From positions 1-9,558 of the forward strand of contig JANXNM010000202.1 in assembly GCA_025354065.1 (NCBI GenBank): a stretch of 9,558 nt of DNA. The letters are read 5' to 3'. Under the pieces are notes generated by a model, which was not told the DNA's origin, did not search any database, and saw only the letters and a list, made by a program, of their open reading frames with translations. The stretch comes from Synechococcales cyanobacterium 340R_concoct_173_sub (lineage in GTDB: Bacteria; Cyanobacteriota; Cyanobacteriia; Leptolyngbyales; Leptolyngbyaceae). Of the stretch, positions 5,787 to 9,558 are shown piece by piece (the stretch's first letter is position 1; every line of letters begins with the position of its first letter). A program made the position numbers and the translations under genes.

Positions 5787-6632
5787 ATGCACGGTTCCTT
5801 GCTAGTTTTAGTTCTCACCAGCGCCATCATTCTTCGAGTGCTGTGGCGATCGCAACCCATTTCAAGCTGGAACCAACGATGGATTGGCACGATGTTTACG
5901 TTTGTCTTGCCGCCGCTTTTATTAATCACCAGCGCGATCGCGTTGCTCTGGATGGGACCGCAGGGTATGGGAATTAGCACATTTGAAGGTTGGGGAACCT
6001 ACGGAACAGGTATTGGGTTTTTAATTGCTACTGTTACTATTGCTTACCTCCAAGCCACCCAAGCCACCCAAGAAATCAAACAGCTTCGCGAATATCCATC
6101 CATCAACCTAGCTCAAACGAAGGCTCGTTTACTACCCATTGAATTACCGTTCATAGCACAAGTTGGGTTCTGGAATCCTGAAATCATCGTTAGTCAAGGC
6201 ATTTTAGAGGCATTAACCCCTGAACAATTTGATGCGGTGCTAGCTCACGAACAGGCCCATGCGACTTATCATGATACGTTCTGGTTCTTTAGTTTTGGCT
6301 GTTTGCGACGGTTGACATTTTGGCTTCCTAATAGCGAAAGCCTCTGGCAAGAATTACTACTTTTGCGAGAACTTCGGGCCGATCGAATCGCCGCTCAAAC
6401 GATTGATCCATTAGTTCTCGCTGAGGCGTTAATTACCTTGGTCCGATCGCCTATGATCCAATCTGATTGGAGTGCAACATTATATCCACAGAATCTAGAC
6501 GATCGTTTTTCTGAACGCATTGATGCCATTTTAGGTGCAACTCCTCTCGCCCCCATTCCTGGCTGGAAAATGAGTGCAATAGTGGTGACAGGACTCTTAC
6601 CCCTGCTAATCATTCCGTTTCACCATAGCTAA
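5787..6632 (+). CDS. M56-family (BlaR1/MecR1-type) membrane metallopeptidase without sensor domain
   Basis: This 281-residue membrane protein carries a gluzincin zinc-protease site: HEQAH at 154-158 (zinc ligands H154 and H158, catalytic E155) in AHEQAHATYHD, and a downstream ELRAD at 195-199 whose glutamate is the likely third ligand. Hydrophobic helices lie at about 3-20, 33-56 and 73-90, and a last one at about 262-278. BlaR1 and MecR1 have the same peptidase core followed by an extracytoplasmic penicillin-binding sensor of about 250 residues; this protein ends soon after the final helix and has none. By family logic it should inactivate the BlaI-type repressor encoded immediately upstream, but what activates it is unknown. 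The sequence CAAGCCACC is repeated in tandem at 6051-6068, giving QATQAT in the cytoplasmic loop. Length suggests a complete, naturally sensor-less form and not a truncation. Confidence 0.88.
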   Translation: MHGSLLVLVLTSAIILRVLWRSQPISSWNQRWIGTMFTFVLPPLLLITSAIALLWMGPQGMGISTFEGWGTYGTGIGFLIATVTIAYLQATQATQEIKQLREYPSINLAQTKARLLPIELPFIAQVGFWNPEIIVSQGILEALTPEQFDAVLAHEQAHATYHDTFWFFSFGCLRRLTFWLPNSESLWQELLLLRELRADRIAAQTIDPLVLAEALITLVRSPMIQSDWSATLYPQNLDDRFSERIDAILGATPLAPIPGWKMSAIVVTGLLPLLIIPFHHS

Positions 6633-6740
6633 TACTCAGTCAATCTCTCGCCAAAACCTAAGCCACGATCGTGCGCCAGATCGATCTAAACTGATGTCTA
6701 CCCAAAATTTTTCGACTCAAGTAGATAAGACAGGCAAACT

Positions 6741-6821
6741 ATGATCTCAGGGGAAATTAAAAGTTAAATCGATCGTATTTGGGATGCGTTTTGGTCGGGT
6801 GGGATATCTAACCCGCTTGAG
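6741..6821 (+). pseudogene. hsdM: Original 5' end of hsdM interrupted by a TAA at codon 9
   Basis: ATG at 6741 opens the reading frame MISGEIKS and is followed by TAA at 6765-6767. In the same frame the sequence continues IDRIWDAFWSGGISNPLEV and runs directly into the HsdM body at 6822. Type I methyltransferases of this subfamily commonly begin with a sequence like (M)xGE(I/L)KxKID-IW-AFWSGGI-NPL-VIEQITYL, so the stop stands where a lysine codon (AAA) is expected. A single A-to-T change at 6765 would explain it. No in-frame ATG, GTG or TTG lies between the stop and 6822. Confidence 0.8.
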
Positions 6822-8285
6822 GTGATTGAGCAGATTACTTATTTGCTGTTTTTGCGCCGTCTTGATGATTTGCATACGTTGGAAGAAAGCAAGGCAAATC
6901 GTACTAAGAAACCGATGGAGCGGCGAATTTTCCCAGAGGGCAAGGATGCTAAAAAACGTGATTATGATGAAATGCGCTGGTCTAGGTTTAAGCACGTTGC
7001 GGCGGCGGAGATGTATGAGCTTGTTAACGATCATGTGTTTCCTTTTTTGCGATCGCTAGGTGGAGATGATTCTACTTACGCACACCACATGAGGGATGCA
7101 AGGTTTACGATTCCCACGCCTGCATTGTTGGCTAAGGTGGTGGATGCTTTGGATGGTGTGCCGATGGACGATCGTGATACTAAGGGCGATCTGTATGAAT
7201 ACATGTTGGGCAAGATTGCTAGTGCTGGTCAGAATGGGCAGTTTCGGACACCGCGCCATATTATTCAGTTGATGGTGGAGCTAACTGCACCGACGGCAGG
7301 GGATGTGATTTGTGATCCTGCGAGTGGGACTTGTGGCTTTTTGGTGATGGCAAATGAGTATTTACGATCGCATTACCCTGAAATTTTGCGTGATGCCAAG
7401 TTAAGGGATCATTTTCACCATCGGATGTTTCATGGTTTTGATTTTGATAATACGATGCTGAGAATTGGCAGTATGAATATGCTGTTGCATGGGGTGGAAA
7501 ATCCTGATATTCGCTATAAGGATTCACTGGCTCAGGAACACGCAGGAGATGAAGGGGCTTATACGCTAATTTTGGCTAATCCTCCGTTTGCGGGGTCTTT
7601 GGACTATGGGAATACGGCTAAGGATTTGTTAGAGATTGTCAAAACTAAGAAGACGGAATTGCTTTTTCTAGCGTTGTTTTTGAGGCTTTTGAAGACGGGC
7701 GGACGGGCGGCGGTGATTGTGCCGGATGGAGTTTTATTTGGTTCATCGAAGGCGCATAAAGAACTTCGCAGATCTTTGGTAGAAGACCAGAAGTTAGATG
7801 GGGTGATTTCTTTGCCTAGTGGGGTATTTAAGCCCTATGCAGGAGTCTCGACGGCGATCTTGTTATTCACAAAAACGGAGTCGGGTGGGACGGATTTCGT
7901 TTGGTTTTATGATGTGAAGGCAGATGGTTTGAGTTTGGATGATAAGCGATCGCTTTTATTGTCTGATGATAAACAGGGGGCTGTACCTGTTACACCGTTG
8001 ACGGATGAGGAGCATTCTAAAAATAATTTGCCTGATGTGTTGAGGCGTTGGCAGGGGCGAAATACGACGGAACGCGATCGCCCTAGAACCGCTCAGAGTT
8101 TTTGTGTGCCGAAGGCGGATATTGTGGCGCAGGGCTATGATTTGAGTTTGAATCGTTATAAGGAAGTAGTACATGAGGAGGTCGATCATCGCGCTCCTAA
8201 AGATATTATTGCGGATTTAGCTAGGTTGGAGGCTGAGATTCAGCAAGGGATGAAGGAATTGGAGGGTTTGCTTACTGGCGTTTAA
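6822..8285 (+). CDS. hsdM: Type I restriction-modification DNA methyltransferase subunit HsdM, lacking its original N-terminus
   Basis: HsdM transfers a methyl group from S-adenosylmethionine to adenine N6 as part of an M2S complex whose specificity comes from HsdS. From the GTG at 6822 the frame gives 487 residues. Landmarks include VIEQITYLLFLRRLDD at the start, GDLYEYMLGKIASAGQNGQF at 122-141, TPRHI at 143-147, the AdoMet motif DPASGTCGFL at 165-174, the catalytic NPPF at 253-256, and a C-terminal YDLSLNRYKE followed by a coiled-coil-like LARLEAEIQQGMKELEGLL that normally contacts HsdS. The catalytic core is complete. The true start was probably ATG 6741, now blocked by TAA at 6765-6767, so 27 or more N-terminal residues are lost if GTG 6822 is used; that GTG has no well-placed ribosome site. 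No hsdS or hsdR follows within the window. It is either a recent pseudogene or a shortened protein. Confidence 0.88.
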   Translation: MIEQITYLLFLRRLDDLHTLEESKANRTKKPMERRIFPEGKDAKKRDYDEMRWSRFKHVAAAEMYELVNDHVFPFLRSLGGDDSTYAHHMRDARFTIPTPALLAKVVDALDGVPMDDRDTKGDLYEYMLGKIASAGQNGQFRTPRHIIQLMVELTAPTAGDVICDPASGTCGFLVMANEYLRSHYPEILRDAKLRDHFHHRMFHGFDFDNTMLRIGSMNMLLHGVENPDIRYKDSLAQEHAGDEGAYTLILANPPFAGSLDYGNTAKDLLEIVKTKKTELLFLALFLRLLKTGGRAAVIVPDGVLFGSSKAHKELRRSLVEDQKLDGVISLPSGVFKPYAGVSTAILLFTKTESGGTDFVWFYDVKADGLSLDDKRSLLLSDDKQGAVPVTPLTDEEHSKNNLPDVLRRWQGRNTTERDRPRTAQSFCVPKADIVAQGYDLSLNRYKEVVHEEVDHRAPKDIIADLARLEAEIQQGMKELEGLLTGV

Positions 8286-8303
8286 CGTAATACGTTATAT
8301 AAT
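8283..8303 (+). promoter_or_regulatory. higBA promoter with palindromic candidate operator
   Basis: TAACGTA-A-TACGTTA at 8283-8297 is a perfect 15-base palindrome with a one-base centre, and its first three bases are the hsdM stop codon. It abuts a consensus -10, TATAAT, at 8298-8303, 29 bases before the higB start. No good -35 is seen (TTACTG at 8272-8277 is 20 bases away). HigA proteins repress their own operons through palindromes over the promoter, so this is the natural operator; binding is inference. Confidence 0.65.
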
Positions 8304-8331
8304 GCAAATGTAAATTGAGCTTGTTTAAGGT

Positions 8332-8613
8332 GTGATCCGCAACTTTAAAGATAAGGAGACTCAAAAAATATTTGAGCGTCAACGATCGCGTAAGTTGCCA
8401 TCGGATATTCAGCAAGTGGCGCTAAGGAAGCTAAGAATGCTTAACCGTTCTCAAACTTTGCAGGAGCTACGTATTCCGCCAGCAAATCGACTAGAACGAT
8501 TGAGTGGCGATTGCGATGGTCAATATAGTATTCGGATTAATGACCAATGGCGGATCTGTTTTGACTGGCAAGATGGTGATGCGATGAATGTAGAAATTGT
8601 TGATTATCATTGA
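8332..8613 (+). CDS. higB: HigB-type toxin (RelE/ParE superfamily mRNA interferase)
   Basis: HigB toxins are small RelE-fold ribonucleases that cut mRNA on the ribosome and are held in check by HigA. This 93-residue protein matches the HigB-1 type: VIRNFKDKETQKIF at the start, SRKLPSDIQQVALRKLRML at 19-37, then RIPPANRLERLSGD and the signature QYSIRINDQWRICFDW at 64-79, ending NVEIVDYH. The start is GTG at 8332; AAGG at 8327-8330 lies very close, so translation may be weak, which is usual for a toxin gene. The order toxin first, antitoxin second is the reverse of most pairs and is the HigBA hallmark. higA begins 22 bases after the stop. The frame and conserved residues look intact. Confidence 0.92.
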   Translation: MIRNFKDKETQKIFERQRSRKLPSDIQQVALRKLRMLNRSQTLQELRIPPANRLERLSGDCDGQYSIRINDQWRICFDWQDGDAMNVEIVDYH

Positions 8614-8635
8614 GACTATTATTGAGGCGAATCTG

Positions 8636-8932
8636 ATGAGTGTAGATAAACTTAATCCTATTCACCCTGGGGAAGTGCTTTTGGAAGAATTTCTCAAGCC
8701 GATGGGTTTGAGTCAAAATCAAGTGGCTCTGGCGATTCGGGTTCCTGCGAGACGTATTAATGAAATCATTCACGGTAAGCGACGAATTACTGCGGATACT
8801 GCCATCCGTCTTGCCTATTATTTCAATATGTCGCCTAAGTTTTGGCTTGGTTTACAAATGGACTATGACTTAGATGTGGCTGAGGATGAGGTGGGTGAAA
8901 GGTTGAAAATGGAGGTGATGGCGTATGCATAG
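8636..8932 (+). CDS. higA: HigA-type antitoxin, HTH (XRE family)
   Basis: HigA binds and neutralises HigB and represses the operon. This 98-residue protein opens MSVDKLNPIHPGEVLLEEFL, the usual HigA lead. The helix-turn-helix covers about residues 22-62 with LSQNQVALAIRVPARRINEI as the two DNA-binding helices, followed by HGKRRITADTAIRLAYYFN and SPKFWLGLQMDYDL. The ATG at 8636 is chosen over an in-frame ATG at 8597 because GAGG at 8624-8627 lies 8 bases upstream, the protein then matches the family start, and 8597 would overlap higB. It is most likely co-transcribed with higB from the promoter at 8283-8303. The pair appears intact and functional. Confidence 0.93.
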   Translation: MSVDKLNPIHPGEVLLEEFLKPMGLSQNQVALAIRVPARRINEIIHGKRRITADTAIRLAYYFNMSPKFWLGLQMDYDLDVAEDEVGERLKMEVMAYA

Positions 8933-8964
8933 AAATAGGCGATCGCGCTCAAATAACAATTTCA

Positions 8965-8991
8965 TATAATTACTACATAGCGTATGGGAGG
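8965..8991 (+). promoter_or_regulatory. Candidate -10 and Shine-Dalgarno of the Uma2 gene
   Basis: TATAAT at 8965-8970 matches the -10 consensus, and GGGAGG at 8986-8991 is a strong ribosome site 7 bases before the ATG at 8999. No -35 match is seen at the proper distance, so promoter activity is uncertain; the ribosome site is solid and decides the start. Confidence 0.5.
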
Positions 8992-8998
8992 AAAGTCG

Positions 8999-9558
8999 AT
9001 GACGGTGGCGATCGCAAAACCAGTTATTCCAGAGATTAGCCAAGAAAACTCTAAAAAGATCACTTTTGAGGAGTTTCTTAAGTTTGATGATGGCACGGAC
9101 TTGATGTATGAGTTGGAGAATGGAGAATTAATTCAGATGCCTTCGGAGAGCGAAATCAATCAGCGTATTGCATCATTTTTATTTGCTTACTTTTTGCAGT
9201 TGGGTATCCCCTATTATCGACTCAGGATGAAGAGTGAGGTTGCGGTGAATAGTCGCATGGTGGGGGTTAGGATACCTGATTTGGTGGTGTTTTCGGAGGA
9301 GTTGGCGGCGGTGATGCAGGGAGCAAAGCGATCGCTGGTGATGTTAGATATGCCTGCGCCTGAGTTGGTGGTGGAGTTGGTGAGTCCTAGCCAAGAGAGT
9401 CGCGACTATCGCTATAAGCGCTCGGAGTATGCAGCGCGGGGAATTATGGAATATTGGGTTGTGGATGCGATCGCGCAAAAGATGACGCTTTTTCAATGGG
9501 TGGAGGGGTTTTATGATGAGTTTGTATTTACGGGTGATATGGTAATTAATTCGCCTTT
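8999..9558 (+). CDS. Uma2-family (DUF820) putative endonuclease, 3' end cut by the window edge
   Basis: Uma2/DUF820 proteins have a PD-(D/E)XK nuclease fold and are greatly multiplied in cyanobacterial genomes; their biological role is not settled. The frame is open from ATG 8999 to the right edge, 186 residues. Family landmarks are KITFEEFLKFD at about 20-30, YELENGELIQMPSES at about 37-51 (a core Glu), RIPDLVVFS with the catalytic Asp, PELVVELVSPSQESRDYRYK with the E-x-K type pair, and the YAARGIMEYWVVDA block near the end. All expected active-site positions seem present. The family is commonly about 190-220 residues, so only a short tail is missing. It has its own ribosome site and sits 66 bases after higA on the same strand. 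It carries three GCGATCGC octamers, so it has been resident for some time. Confidence 0.88.
   Translation, partial: MTVAIAKPVIPEISQENSKKITFEEFLKFDDGTDLMYELENGELIQMPSESEINQRIASFLFAYFLQLGIPYYRLRMKSEVAVNSRMVGVRIPDLVVFSEELAAVMQGAKRSLVMLDMPAPELVVELVSPSQESRDYRYKRSEYAARGIMEYWVVDAIAQKMTLFQWVEGFYDEFVFTGDMVINSP

Noticed and set aside
6664..6673. CACGATCGTG palindrome after the M56 gene as a terminator
   Set aside because: The stem is only 5 bp with no loop and has no T run. It is another CGATCG-centred palindrome.
8597..8635. Upstream ATG at 8597 as the higA start
   Set aside because: It overlaps higB and adds residues not found in HigA, while ATG 8636 has GAGG at the right distance.
1..9558. CRISPR arrays, tRNA or rRNA genes, complete insertion sequences
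   Set aside because: No regularly spaced repeats, no tRNA-like folds or rRNA sequence, and no transposase coding sequence with terminal inverted repeats were seen.

Overview
The window is chromosomal DNA from a cyanobacterium. The octamer GCGATCGC (HIP1) occurs at least 15 times (for example at 96, 2490, 2598, 2950, 5281, 5736, 5846, 5934, 7049, 7946, 8074, 8939, 9008, 9328 and 9467), against about 0.15 expected by chance. The window also carries psbX and ycf66, which are genes of oxygenic phototrophs. The genus cannot be fixed from the sequence alone.

Left part (1-2700). On the minus strand, in transcription order, lie psbX (a 39-residue photosystem II subunit), a strong intrinsic terminator, ycf66 (membrane anchor plus long disordered tail) and the start of folB (dihydroneopterin aldolase, cut by the left edge). 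Divergently on the plus strand lie a YggT/Ycf19-type membrane protein and a small zinc-ribbon protein. That protein is followed by a short repeat-rich interval and a convergent two-helix membrane protein.

Middle part (2700-6640), all on the plus strand: bioA (biotin synthesis), a GT4-type glycosyltransferase, and a tight pair of a BlaI/MecI-type repressor and an M56 (BlaR1-type) membrane metallopeptidase. The peptidase has no extracytoplasmic penicillin-binding sensor domain. The pair is most simply read as a proteolysis-relieved repressor switch with an unknown input.

Right part (6640-9558) looks like the start of an accessory/defence segment: a type I restriction-modification methyltransferase gene (hsdM), a HigB-HigA toxin-antitoxin pair, and a Uma2-family (DUF820) nuclease cut by the right edge. 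The natural hsdM start at 6741 is followed by an in-frame TAA at codon 9 (6765-6767), and family-like sequence continues in the same frame beyond it. The gene is therefore either a fresh pseudogene or expressed from a downstream GTG. The higBA promoter region has a consensus TATAAT directly next to a perfect 15-bp palindrome that begins in the hsdM stop codon, a good candidate operator for HigA.

I see no clearly new system. The best leads are the hsdM nonsense codon in its toxin-antitoxin setting, the sensor-less BlaI/M56 pair, the small conserved-looking zinc-ribbon protein, and the inverted repeat in front of the YggT gene.
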